Shown piece by piece: positions 1 through 10,800 of a DNA stretch of 64,000 nt. Both the position numbers and the translations under genes were made by a program. Under the pieces are notes generated by a model. That model was not told the DNA's origin. It ran no database searches and saw only the letters and a list, made by a program, of their open reading frames with translations. The DNA comes from Akebia trifoliata (Eukaryota > Streptophyta > Magnoliopsida > Ranunculales > Lardizabalaceae). The stretch is taken from NCBI GenBank assembly GCA_017979445.1, contig CM030706.1, forward strand, positions 30,211,330 through 30,275,329, written 5' to 3'. Position 1 is the first letter of the stretch; each line of letters starts with the position of its first letter.

Positions 1-224
1 AATGTCACTAGCTTGAAAACATAAGGATATGTCAAACACTACAAAAATGTAACGACAATGTTTTAGTGGCTGTCAAAATATGTGCCAGTATAGAACTTGC
101 GTTATTAGCAACTCAACGCTACTCGCTATCTATCCAATCATCTCTCCGTGCGAAAGTTCCCAAAACAAATCCGACAAAAGTTTCACGTGAAAATTAAAAA
201 AGTTAATTTGAAACAAACCGTCTA

Positions 225-307
225 ACTCTCTCTACTCTTCTATATCTTCTCCTCTCCTCTCTATCTAGGGTTTTCGATATTAATGGTGGAAATCTATTAG
301 AAGGGAT

Positions 308-385
<78 letters not shown>
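225..385 (+). repeat. First copy of a duplicated leader-like segment, ending in (TC)n(TA)n
   Basis: A pyrimidine-rich stretch runs into CTAGGGTTTTCGATATTAATGG and then (TC)n from about 311 and (TA)n from about 359. The same text recurs at 1683-1790. CT-rich tracts followed by AGGGTTTT are typical of plant 5' leaders, and this stretch may be the captured leader of the ACR-like exon downstream. The (TA)n marks where the first MITE sits. Confidence 0.6.
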
Positions 386-388
<3 letters not shown>

Positions 389-763
389 TTGCGTTATTAC
401 GACCCCCTTTGCGACCCCCTTTGCGACACACCTTTTTGTCTTATATGGGCAAAAATGTTTGGAATGGGCTGATTTTTTGTGAGGATGATCTCTATGGTGA
501 GGGGATCATCCTGGCAAAAAATCAGCCCATTCCAAAACTTCTAGACCGTCCGATTTTTGTTGAAAAATTATAGACCGTCCAATTTTTGTAAATCAATTTT
601 GATGGGGTTAGAAGTTTTGGAATGGGATGATTTTTTGCCAGGATGATCCCCTCACCATAGAGATCATCCTCACAAAAATCAGCTCATTCCAAACATTTTT
701 GCCCATATAAGACAAAAAGGTGTGTCGCAAAGGGGGTCGCAAAGGGGGTTGTAATAACGTGAC

Positions 764-765
<2 letters not shown>
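386..765. mobile_element. Double-hairpin MITE, family 1, copy 1
   Basis: This is a 380-bp near-perfect inverted repeat. The left end (GTTGCGTTATTACGACCCCC) returns in inverted form at 720-765. Each arm contains its own hairpin built from TTGGAATGGGCTGATTTTTTG and its complement, with a short loop containing CTCACCAT. The centre holds GACCGTCC motifs. It is flanked on both sides by (TA)n, consistent with TA target preference. No coding capacity was seen; short open frames crossing it are by-products. Confidence 0.8.
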
Positions 766-810
<45 letters not shown>

Positions 811-813
<3 letters not shown>

Positions 814-1191
814 AAATGTTCAGCACCCTAAGTTTTACCACACACTTTAACAAACGTTTTTTGTCCTACATGGGTTAGAAGTTTTGGAATGAGTTGATTT
901 TTGGTGAGAATGATCTCTATGATTAGAAGATCATCCTCCCCAAAAATCAGCCCATTCCGAAATGTTTAGCCCCATGTTTACACGTTGAAAAATCGTGGAC
1001 CGTCCATTTTTTGTAAATCAATTTTGATGGGGTTAGAAGTTTTGGAATGAGCTGATTTTTGGTGAGGATGATCTCCTCACCATAGAGATCATTCTCACCA
1101 AAAATCAGCTCATTCCGAAACTTCTAACCCATGTAAGACAAAACGCGTTTGTTAAAGTGTGTGGTAAAACTAAGGGTGGCGAACGGGACCC
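811..1191. mobile_element. Double-hairpin MITE, family 1, copy 2
   Basis: It has the same architecture and core as copy 1, but different outer ends: CAGCACCCTAAGTTTTACCA on the left, with its inverted counterpart at 1160-1191. The inner hairpins use GGAATGAGCTGATTTTTGGTG. The central part again has GACCGTCC next to TTTTTGTAAATC. It is flanked by (TA)n on the left and by TATATATA on the right. Confidence 0.8.
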
Positions 1192-1203
1192 ATATATATA
1201 TAT

Positions 1204-1580
1204 GGGTAGCGTTCAAGGGCCAACTTTTTAGCAAACTTTTTGGCAAAACATTTTTCAAAACATGGGTTAGAGGTTTTGGAATGAGCTGATTTTTGGTGAG
1301 GATGATCTCTATGGTGAGGAGATCATCATCACCAAAAATCAGCACATTCCAAAACTTCTAACCCCATCAAAAACAGTTTACACAAAAAATGGACGGTCCA
1401 CGATTTTTCAGCTTGTAAATATAGGTTAGAAGTTTTGGAATGGGCTGATTTTTGGTGAGGATGATCTCCTCACCGTAGAGATCATCCTCACCAAAAATCA
1501 GCCCATTCCAAAACCTCTAACCCATGTTTTGAAAAATGTTTTGCCAAAAAGTTTGCTAAAAAGTTGGCCCTTGAACGCCC

Positions 1581-1583
<3 letters not shown>
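1204..1583. mobile_element. Double-hairpin MITE, family 1, copy 3
   Basis: This third copy has yet another outer end (GCGTTCAAGGGCCAACTTTT, inverted at 1560-1580) and the shared hairpin core with TGAGCTGATTTTTGGTGAGG. TATATATA on the left and a long (TA)n on the right border it. The three copies sit next to each other, separated only by TA repeats. Confidence 0.8.
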
Positions 1584-1622
<39 letters not shown>

Positions 1623-1626
<4 letters not shown>

Positions 1627-1850
1627 TCTCATTCGATTTAGTCAAACTATTTTCACTCGGTTTAAGACTTCAGAAACAAATTGTCTCACTTTCTCTACTT
1701 TCTTTGTATCTTCTCCTCTCCTTTCCATCTAGGGTAGGGTTTTCGAAATTAATGGCAGAAATATACTCATTCTAATAGGTATCTTCTCTCTCTCTCTCTC
1801 TTATATTCGATTTAATCAAATTGTTTCCACTCGATTTAAGACTTCAAATT
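1623..1850 (+). repeat. Tandem duplication of leader-like segment, second and partial third copies
   Basis: The block CTTCTCATTCGATTTAGTC to AGACTTCA at 1623-1670 recurs at about 1787-1845 (ATTCGATTTAATCAAATTG). The intervening CT-rich AGGGTTTTCG segment at 1683-1745 copies 225-300. The unit is about 165 bp. The first unit appears to have been split by the TA/MITE cluster, which would date the duplication before the MITE insertions. Confidence 0.6.
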
Positions 1851-2660
1851 GATTTGAAATCAAATGGCGATTTCCAATAAGGTTTGATTGGAAATCAAAT
1901 CGATCTCAATTGTTTCAGTTTATAAATTGATTTAAAGATCAAAATGCTCAAATCAATTTTAGATTTTCTATTCATTTAAAAATTAAAACTCCCAAATCAA
2001 TTTTCAGATTTTGATTAAAGATACTAGCTCAGTTTGGTTTTCTGAAGTGATTAAAGATCAAATTGTTTTGAAAATTTATAAGAAACCAATCTAAAAAGTT
2101 TTATTTATTTAAATTATGCTACATCCAATCTAAAAAGTTTTATTTATTTAAATTATGCTACATTGTGTACCATTTAGCTTACAACTTAGAATATTTTCTC
2201 TTTTGGTTGGATTTTTTAATAAATTTTCAGTTTTGAATTCTACTATTTGATTAATTATTTTGGATTTCATTTTCAATCTAGTGTGTGTGGGTGTGTGTGT
2301 GTGATCTATAGTTGCATTTTTTTTACCTTTATTAGATGATATTTCTTATTTTAGTTTCTGTGTACTTATGTTTAGATTTGTTTTCTTAGAATTTAGGTTT
2401 TTTTTTCTCTTTTGGTGGGGCTTTTAAATAAATTTTCAGGTTAGAATTCTTCTATTTGATTGATTATTTTGGGTTTCATTTTCAATATAACTTGGTTTCT
2501 TAATTGGGATAATTGTAATCTGAATTTTCTGATTAGGTTTTGAATCTTCGATTGTGGCCATATATTTCATTAAAAAAATATCAGTTTTCAATCTCTGGGT
2601 TTGTTTTCAATCTTGTTTTTAAATCCTGGGTTTTGTTTAGAAGTTTTGAGAATTACAGAT

Positions 2661-2707
2661 ATGGACGATGAGTATGCAACGCTCATTAGAAGGATGAACC
2701 TACCAAG
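2661..2707 (+). pseudogene. Captured first exon of an ACT-domain repeat (ACR) protein gene
   Basis: An acceptor-like TTACAG at 2653-2658 precedes ATG at 2661. The short frame encodes MDDEYATLIRRMNLPR and then meets a donor-like GTATCT at 2708. Plant ACR proteins (GlnD-like ACT-repeat regulators) begin with very similar text ending in RRMNPPR before a conserved VVIDN; here one Pro is Leu. None of the ACT-domain exons can be found in the following 2 kb, so only the leader, leader intron and first coding exon seem present. It lies inside a CACTA element, which suggests transposon capture. The family match is from memory of the protein start and is short. Confidence 0.6.
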
Positions 2708-4620
2708 GTATCTATTGTCATTTTTCTCCTTCTTTTTTTTCTCTAAAATCTTTTTTTTTTTTGTGTAAAATTACAAACTGGGTTATTTTGGTTTTAAATT
2801 TTAAGTGAAGATGTTGGAATTTGTAGAATTTCAAATATGTGTGGAATTCTATTTTTCAACTTAAATCTTTCTTTTTGAAATTATTATATGAGTCTTTTTG
2901 TGTTTCATTGAAGATGATTGTTTCTAAGTAATTTTCAAGCGTTAGAGATGAAATTTTGTGTAGATTAGTGACAAGGGCCTTTGAAATTTTCTTTGCTTTA
3001 TTTTGTTTTATCAAACACTTTTTTCTAATTTTGTTTGTGAGGCTATATATATGATGGATGGACAAGTTTTTTGTTTTCTTACTCCACTTGATTATGAAAA
3101 TTTGAGTTTTTTTTTTATATCAATCTTTAACTTAGACACATTAGGTTTTGATGATTTTGACTGAAAAATATAAAACATGATTCTTCATTTTCACCTCATC
3201 CTCTATCTTTCTATGAATTTTTGGTTAATTTTCAATGGATTTTTTTTTGGTTTGCAACAAATTTGTTGTGGTTGCAAATAATGATATGAAAACACTTCAA
3301 ATGATAAGAGACATGGATTTAGACACTTATGATCTGCTGAATTTTATGAAATTCCTTTTCTTTTAGCATCCATGTAATTCGTACAAAGAAAATGTTTGGT
3401 TGGGATAGCCCAAAGCTATTCCTATACCTGCACCTCTTGTTATTAGATTGACACCTTTATCTTTTTAAGAAACTATGTAGCAACGGAAAAATCTACAACA
3501 ACAGTACATCGGCTCTTCTGATCCTTTAGATTCATGTTCTGAAGTTGAAAGATTTACCTGATATACCATACCATTTACCCTTATAAATGTTAATCAATCT
3601 CATCATTGTTCTGTTTTAAAATTGAACTCATAAGAATCCTATAATTTGAAAACATAACCAGATCAATATGACGTTTTTTTTTTTTTTTTAGAATAATATA
3701 AATAGCTTTTAAGATTTTATATGTTCATGTTAGATTGGCCAAGGGAACAATAATGATTATGTCCACAACTTAAACATTATAAAATCCCCACAATGATTTA
3801 AAAAGGATCATAAAATCTCATCTCAACAGTTTTTTATGCTTTGGTAAATCCCTTTGGAAATATTTCTTTCAAAATGATACTTGCATAAAATAACTCAATG
3901 GTCTTATGGATTGATGGAACATAGAAGTATACAAGGTTTTGTGTGCAACTATTTCAGATTCACCTTTGGATTATACTCTTCATTTGATCGCTCGCCTAAC
4001 TATGTTCATCTTTTGCTTCTGAAGAGGCAACATTAATTTCTTCATCTTTCTCAACGATTTTTTTCTTTTCACAAACTTTATTTGAATGCTTGAAAAAATG
4101 TCAACTAACGCTGATTTAACAATAAAGTTGGTGGGTTCCTTTCTCTTTTATGTGGTCTCAAGTTGCTTTTCATCATCCTTTAAATGAGCTTCAACATTCT
4201 CCTCCAAAGGTTTTTCGGCAATATCAACAAGTTGGCTAGAAATAATACGCTTGAACGATTAATGAAATGTGTCATACAAACGTTTTACTTGAACATTGAT
4301 TTATAAGATTGTAGATATGGTTAAAATGAGAGCTAACCTGTTATTTATTTTTGTTGCTTCATGTATAGAAAGATTTACCTGATGTACTATACCATTTGGA
4401 GGACACATAATCAAGATTTGGTTATTGTATTTGGGATCACTTGGAAATTTGTATTTGTGCTTGTTTGTAATCCAACAACATGTTTTTATTTTATTTTATG
4501 GTACTATTTGAATTTTAAAGTATTTTTTTTAATATTTTGCAAAACAAGATAAAGGAACTTTTGAGTAAATTATCGAAAATCTCTTAAGATATTACATGTT
4601 GAAATGATATATTCTCTTAG
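2708..4620. other. AT-rich non-coding interior of the CACTA element
   Basis: No convincing open frame is visible. Long T runs and AT-rich intron-like text dominate. On the minus strand, 4040-4255 shows a weak acidic, Lys/Glu-rich coding-like strip broken by stops, which I cannot assign. Confidence 0.5.
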
Positions 4621-4848
4621 ATCTTGGGTCCTGATAGATATGATCGTGTTCATGGTGTCAACCTGGGCCTGACTCCCAGCAAATTATTTGCAACATCTTT
4701 AAAAAATTCCTCTAACGACTCTGTTGAGATACATACGTTGAAGGAGAAATTGGAGTCTTTGGAGCAACAACAGATTGTGAGGGATGCTGAGGTGGAAGGA
4801 CTCAAGGAATTGATCATTACCTTAATGGAAAAAGTAAATTCTCACTGA
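4621..4848 (+). pseudogene. En/Spm-type (Ptta) transposase C-terminal exon
   Basis: The exon follows an acceptor (TTCTCTTAG) at 4612-4620 and ends in TGA at 4846-4848. It encodes about 75 residues. The start GPDRYDRVHGVNLGLTPSKL resembles the Gly/Pro-rich block found near the C-terminus of plant Ptta/En/Spm transposase-like proteins. It is followed by a coiled-coil-like stretch with repeated Leu and Glu (residues 38-70). There is no ATG at its start, so it must be a downstream exon. The rest of the transposase is not recognisable. Its place inside an element with CACTA ends supports the assignment. Confidence 0.55.
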
Positions 4849-5368
4849 TAATTAAATATGTTGTATTTTAAAATATTTTGTTAATAAATAAATAGTGATT
4901 TGTATGAATAATTTGATTAATGTATACAAATTGTAGGTTGATGAATAACACAATCATCCCAACAGTGATTAGTGCCCATAATAACAACCATGATAGATAG
5001 TTTTTATTTTTTGAGTGATAGATATGGATTTATAAGACTTGACTCTTCACTCAATTGACTTACTATTTTATTATATTTGTCTTTTAACTATTTTGTTATG
5101 TAAGACATGGAATAGGTATGTTATTCATATTTTGTTGTTATCATTCGTTGTTTATTAAGTAATTCTGTTTAATTAATAGGTTATATAAAAGTAGGTATTT
5201 AATTATCAATAATTTTAAAATAGAAGAAATTATATATAGATAATTACTAGTAGCCATAACCGTTACTATCAGCCTTAAATTGTATTTATAACTGTAGTAA
5301 CAAAAATCAATTAGCGACAGTGTTTGACTACCATTATTGGGGTCCATATTGATTTTAGGTACACCATG

Positions 5369-7806
5369 TGTACATATGTAATTCTCGATTACAAGTACCA
5401 CATCTCTACTAAGGTTTGGAGTCTCCACTATTCATATTGTAATTGGGTGTGAATGGTCACCCGAAATGTACATTTTTAAAATAATACCATTTTTGACGTT
5501 TAGTGACTCTCGTTTGGATAAAACACTAATCAAACCTTGAGATCAGGGTAAGTGGTTCGATTGAAGAAAATGGAAGGTGTTAAGCACCTTTTTGTCCCCT
5601 CTAAGTGGCATAGCCTCAACACAACTCGGTCATTTTTTAATAAAATTGCAAACAAAATAAAATGCCATATGTCGGGGGGCTTGTTCCCTAAGTAAGGATT
5701 TGCTTTTGGCTTTAGCTTGTAAGGGTCATCTCATCGAAAGATATAATCCCAAAAGGCATTAGCCTTAGACATAATCAATATTTAAAAAATGTTGGCTACG
5801 GTCATAGATCCATTTTCATAAATTGAGGTCCGTATTCCAATTACCTCAAAATAGTTTTAGGATTAAAATTGATTTTTATTTTTGAAAGAGATTACAACCG
5901 CTATACTTTCAATCAAACAGAGATAGGGGAGGGGAAGCATTACATCCTAAGTCCTTCTAAACATGAAATAAAGAGATGAGGGGGATTATATGATAGGGAT
6001 AAGGAAAAGGTAAAAAGAGATAGGGGGATATTGATCCTTTGACTCACCTTGAAGCTTCAAAGTTGCTTTTCTTTTCTTCCTTCTTCTTCTTCTATGTCTT
6101 CTTGAGTTGAGTCTTTAGTAACTTATGATAATGTTAAAAAATTTAAAGTATATGAGAGTATGAAAGTAGTAAAAGATAGTTTAGAGAAGATTTTTTTTTG
6201 TATCAGACTTGGTAGGAGAGAATTGGTCACCATTTTTAGGAAGAGGAGGGGGTATTTATAGATGTTTAGGGGTTACTTTAGAGATATAGTGGGGTAAATT
6301 GTTGGGAGAGTAGAGAATGACATAGATTTTGAAGGTGGAGGGTATGAAATTTAGAATGAAAAGGGGGTAGTCGTGTAATAAAGGTAAATGGATAGTGTTT
6401 TGATCCAAATGATTTGAATCTTACCTAATCCATTTGGGTAAAGTGTTTGATAAGATAAGATGAGTGATGTGAGATGGAGAGAATATGAGTGTAAGGAGTT
6501 AGGTGTTGGATTACGTGTTAGGTTGGTTGAAAAGATAAGGTGTTTAGATTAGGAGAATGGGTTGTATAAGGGATTAGGTGTTTGAGCTATTGGGAGGATT
6601 GAGGGGATGATGACATGTGGCAAAGAGAAGGAGAGATGAGGTGTTTAGATGAATTGATTGGAGATGAGGGGTATGGGTTTTGTTTGTAGAAATGGATTTG
6701 TAAGAAATGATAAGGGGAGGTGTAGGTTGTGATGTGAGTTGGTGGAGTGTTTAATGAAAGATGATGGGTTAGAATGTAGGAGATATGAGTGATTGGTTGT
6801 GCTAGAAAATGGTAGGTTAGGAAAGGGTATGGATAGAGGTGATTTTTGGAAATAAGTGATGTGGGTAGATAGATGGTCAGAGAAAGGTGATGGGGGTAGG
6901 TAGTTGGATGAGGGAGGTGAGATGGGGTGATGACATGTGTCATTTTTTATGATGAAAATGGTGATTGTTTGATGTGGATAATGGTTAGTGGGTTAGGGTT
7001 ATGGGTATGGAGGTGGATTGGATATGGATAATGGTTTATGGGCTTTAGTGTATTGGGCATGGGTTTTGGGAAGGTAGTAGGTTATTTTGGATTAGGTAGG
7101 GTTTGTTTTGGATTAGATTTTTTAGGGTGGGTATGTTTTAAGTTTTAGGTGGTGTGGGATTGGGTTTAGGTTAGGGGATAAGGTGAGAAATTAATTTTGG
7201 AGGGTTGAAGGTTTGTGGGCCTTAGGTGGGCTTAGGGTTTTTTTCGGATTCGGGGATAAAGCGATGAGGGTTATGGAAGATGGTGGGTATCCCAAGTCTC
7301 ATTTTACATTTATTTATCTTTTTAGGGATTTTGGGAATCATCGGATCAATCAAAATGTCATGTTTCACCGAATTAGGACATAAAGGCTCGTTGGTGAATT
7401 TTATTGAGAATTTGGTATTTTAGTTTCGGGAGCAGAGTGGTGAAGGTTGGAAGATGGGGGGTCTCAAGTCTCATTTGGTGGATCCCTTAAAACTTTAGGG
7501 GGTTTTAGGGATCTTAAATCGATGAAAGTGTCACGTGTTGACGAATTGGGCTTTTTAGGCCCGTTAACAAGCCTTATTAGAAATCTTGTATCTTTGATTT
7601 CGGGGGCGGAGCGATGAAGGTGGGGGTATACCAAATCTTTTTGGGTGGGCCTACTAAGCCCTTAGGAGGTCTTAGGATCCTCCAAATCGATCAAAATGTC
7701 GTATTTCATTGATTCGAGCCTTTGAGGCCCGTTGGAAAAATTTTATTGAAAAATCGGTATTTTTGGACCCTTTCAAGTGAAGCCCACTCAAATTGGGGTG
7801 TCTACA
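5369..7806 (-). mobile_element. Solo LTR of a Ty3-gypsy (Tat-like) element, nested in CACTA
   Basis: Read on the minus strand, the LTR starts TGTAGACACCCCAATTTGAG at 7806 and ends in CATATGTACA at 5369. CCATG is present directly on both sides (5364-5368 and 7807-7811), a perfect 5-bp target duplication. Near its 3' end (5408-5600) it carries the GGAGTC and GGTGTTAAGCACC motifs shared with the other gypsy LTRs of this window. The interior is strongly strand-biased (plus strand G-rich and C-poor, 6560-7250). No internal retrotransposon genes lie next to it, so it is a solo LTR. Confidence 0.85.
7250..7770 (-). repeat. Three degenerate tandem subrepeats inside the solo LTR
   Basis: Units of about 170 bp begin near 7250, 7425 and 7597. 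Each contains a GGGGCGGAGCGATGAAGG-like block, CAAGTCTCATTT or a similar string, a TCGATCAAAATGTC block and a GAGGCCCGTTGG-like block. They sit just inside the LTR's 5' end, in the same place as subrepeats in the LTR that starts at 50718. Confidence 0.65.
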
Positions 7807-8074
7807 CCATGAATAGTGGTGTTTCCCTTAGCCGTCGCTATTGATAATAGCAGCGGTATTTTTGATATTTGCAATGGTTTTTGACCCCCGCTAAAAATCT
7901 AAAATTTTGTAGTGAAATATTCTCCAAACATGGCAGGGGTATGTAAAAACATCGCCACAATTTTAAATTCAAAAGCGTGGTGAGAAGCAATTTCTTTATT
8001 TTTGACTGGTGGAAATCACTTTTTCTGCCAATGTGTATACTTATGAATGTTTATAGTTTACTAATGTTATAAAC

Positions 8075-9426
8075 TAGTTGGATTGATAAGAAAACCAACA
8101 TCAACTCCATTGAATAAAACCAACACAACTTGTTTGAGCCAACTCACTAATTCAATTTGGGAATTGGATTTTCTAATACATATCTTTCTGATACATATTC
8201 CCTTGATATTCATCTTAAGGTTAAATCTCAATTGTTGGATTTTACGTTTCACGACCAGATCATATGTTTTTGCTAGAGTCATTTTTTTCGTGAGCCAACG
8301 AAACTCGAGCCACACACATCCATAAAACAAAAAGAAACTCGGGATGCAGACTACAACCCACATCCAAAGTGAAAGAGAAAGAACAAGAAAACATCCCTCA
8401 AATAAGTGCTAGGCAAAATCTCATCGAATCATGTAATCTGAAGAAAAAGATTTAAAAAAAAAAAAATTATATCTTCAACAATTGATATCAGAACAAACTT
8501 TATCTCTTATAATTTTTACATGGACTATATAAGGAAGTTTGGTATACAAATAAACCACAAACATCGAAATAAGGCGAGGATTGCCTTAACATTATGGAAA
8601 CTCAGATGGCTCATCTCGATAGGAACATTGATGAAATGACATAACTTGACGTATGGCTTAATAGTGTCAAAACGAACATGAGAGCCTAACCCAAATAATC
8701 AATGTCTTACAAACTTTGTAAACATCACAGAGAGTCTTTCAATCTCAAGTCAATACTTGTGTTAGTAATGTGTTTTGGTTAGTCCATTCTAATATTTGGG
8801 GTCTAATTTGTATAAATTTATATTTAAGTTTTAAATATTCTGTTATTTTTATCGGTGATTATTCTAGAATGAATTTATTTATGAAAGAATGATCAAAATT
8901 ATTTTCCATATTTAAATCATTTTTTATGAAAATCAAAACTCAATTTGGTGCTTTTATTTGCATTTTGCAATCTGTTGATGGAAAGAAATATTTCTCTCGA
9001 CCTTTAAACGAATTTATTATTGATCATGGAATGAAACATCAAACTCCATGTTCCCCGATAAAATGGGGGGATAAATGTGAAAGTCTTCACCTTCTTGAGG
9101 TTGCATGTTGTTCATATGCATACCCCTAAAATTTATTGGAGTGATGTTGTTCAAGCCGCCTGTCATCTCATTAATAGAATTTCATTTTATGTTCATGTTG
9201 GTTAGTCTCCCTATTTAATTTTTCTTCCTAACACGCAACTATTTTCTCATCCTCCTTTTGGTCAAGACTTTGACAAACAAGAACCTAGAGCAATCAAATG
9301 TGTTTTCTTGGATTATTCTGTCAACATCGAAAGGGTTATAAACTTTTACTTATTACACCTCAATTTCTTAAATCATTTATCATACCTATAGACATGAAAT
9401 GTTCGCCATGAACCTCAATGCTACAT
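8075..9426 (+). mobile_element. Heavily decayed Ty1-copia element (LTR, primer site, integrase remnant)
   Basis: A putative 5' LTR (about 8075-8480) ends in TTCAACA. It is followed by ATTGATATCAGAAC at 8481-8494, close to the usual copia primer-binding site for initiator tRNA-Met (TGGTATCAGAGC). A gag-like scrap follows at 8594-8640, then integrase core text at 8760-9400. Large parts (most of gag, protease, all RT) are missing. The right side is cut by the gypsy LTR at 9427. Confidence 0.55.
8760..9400 (+). pseudogene. Copia integrase core, frameshifted and broken
   Basis: In shifting frames the text follows the copia integrase: IWGPNLYKF-like and FIDDYSRM-like text near 8790-8870, then in the open stretch 8926-9129 MKIKTQFGAFICILQS and the motif HGMKHQTPCSP, and later LINRIS-like and CVFLDY-like text near 9165-9310. 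The usual catalytic glutamate region is degraded. Many stops and frame changes are present. It is clearly an old relic. Confidence 0.7.
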
Positions 9427-10539
9427 TGTTTGGAGTCACCACCATTCTCTTTTGGAAATGGGTGTGAATGGGCACCCGAATTAATTTTTTGAAAATCATT
9501 TTTTTCATGGAATTGTAGTGACTCTCATTTGTTGGAAAGGGCAAGGTCTACCTAAGATCTAGGTAAGGAGGTCCGGTTAGAGGATGGGGAAGGTGTTAGG
9601 CATCCCATCCTCTCCACCAAAGGTGGTTACCTTGTTTGGCCATTTTATTTTGTAAAAACTTGAGAAAACAAATATTAAAAATGCATGAGAATGTATGACA
9701 AGGGTGGTGTGTGCATTAAAGTGAAATGTCCCATTTTCAAAAGGGTTTTGATTTCAAAGTGACATTAAGGGCATTCTATGGAAGAGAATGACCCATGTAA
9801 TCACATTGCATTTGGGCATATGAATGTAGGTTTGAACTTTTAGAGAGACCCCATGATGGAGTTCCCTTGAGGTCACAACCTTGATGCATGTATGCATGGT
9901 TAAAAACTTAGTGTTTCACCCCATCAAGAGGGTGACACATTTCTTCATCATTGTCATGCATAAGTGAGTGTGTGCATTGTGTACAATATGATGCATGAGA
10001 TTTAGGTGAAAATGGCTTCAACCCCCATCCTTTCGATCGAACCTTAATCCAATCTACCGAGGATGGGAGAGGGTATGCATTACAATCTAAGACTTTCTAA
10101 AAAGAAAATAAAGTAGAGGGTTAGAAGAAGAAGATGCAAGCTTTGAAATAGATAGACTACATGTTAAACTCCACCTTGTCCCTTGATGAACTTGAACCTT
10201 GAAAAGTAAACTTGAGAGTTAAGTGAGATGGTTGAAGGTTGGGTTGAAGTTTAGAATATGAGAGAATGAGTAGGAATTTTTGTAGAGTTTTAGGTTGAGA
10301 GATAGGGGCTTGAGAGCATGAATTGTTCTTAGAAAATGAGGGTATTTATAGAGTTTTTGGAGGACTTTTGGGGATAAAGTGGTCCAACCCTAAAAATAAA
10401 GAAAATGGACATGGGGTTTAGGTTATTTCTTTTTGAATTTTTCATTTGTATGAGGGCAAAGATGACATTTGTGAGGAAACCCTAAAAGCATTCTTTAATC
10501 CTTGATTTTTTTGTAAATAGAAGTGAGAGAACAAAAATA

Positions 10540-10800
10540 CTTTTGGGAGGGTGAATAAGGGAGTAATATGTGTATAGGTGGAATGGTAGGTAAAAAGTAG
10601 ATCTTGGTTCATTTGTAAATAACAAATAAAACAAGGGTGGAAGTATAATTTTGAAATGGGCCAATGGAAGAACAAAAGTACTTTTGAGAGGGTGAATAGG
10701 AGAATGACATGTATAAAGGTGAAGTGGAAGGTGAAAAGTAAATCTTGGTTCATTTGTAAATAACAAATAAAGCAAGGGTGGAAGTATAATTTTGAAATTG
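10540..10800. repeat. Two-copy internal repeat in the second gypsy LTR
   Basis: Text containing CTTTTGAGAGGGTGAATAGG, TAAATCTTGGTTCATTTGT and GGGTGGAAGTATAATTTTG occurs at 10540-10670 and again at 10677-10800, with a period of about 135 bp. It explains why two minus-strand frames look like internally repeated proteins. Confidence 0.7.

Larger units (their letters stand above)
37..7914. mobile_element. CACTA (En/Spm) DNA transposon, non-autonomous, with nested insertions
   Basis: The left end reads CACTACAAAAATG at position 37 and the right end is its inverted counterpart, ATTTTGTAGTG, ending at 7914. Both are flanked by AAA, fitting the 3-bp target duplication of CACTA elements, although AAA is a weak marker in AT-rich DNA. 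The sub-terminal parts also match each other in inverted orientation: TTTTAGTGGCTGTCAAAATA on the left, and a similar TTTAGCGGGGGTCAAAAAC on the complementary strand of the right end. An En/Spm-type transposase exon lies inside at 4621-4848. No full transposase is readable, so the element is probably non-autonomous. It contains three MITEs, a solo gypsy LTR and an ACR-like exon. The strand is uncertain; the inner exons read on plus. Confidence 0.7.

Noticed and set aside
608..1732. Small frames with poly(Ile-Tyr) stretches
   Set aside because: They are translations of (TA)n and of MITE arms.
4040..4255. Minus-strand acidic coding-like strip
   Set aside because: Too many stops and no family recognised.
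6587..6943. 118-codon minus-strand frame rich in His, Pro, Ser and Thr
   Set aside because: It is translation of the strand-biased interior of a gypsy LTR and shows no domain.
5427..7819. 11-bp inverted match CCACTATTCAT / ATGAATAGTGG near the solo LTR ends
   Set aside because: The exact CCATG duplication places the LTR borders elsewhere, so this match is probably chance.
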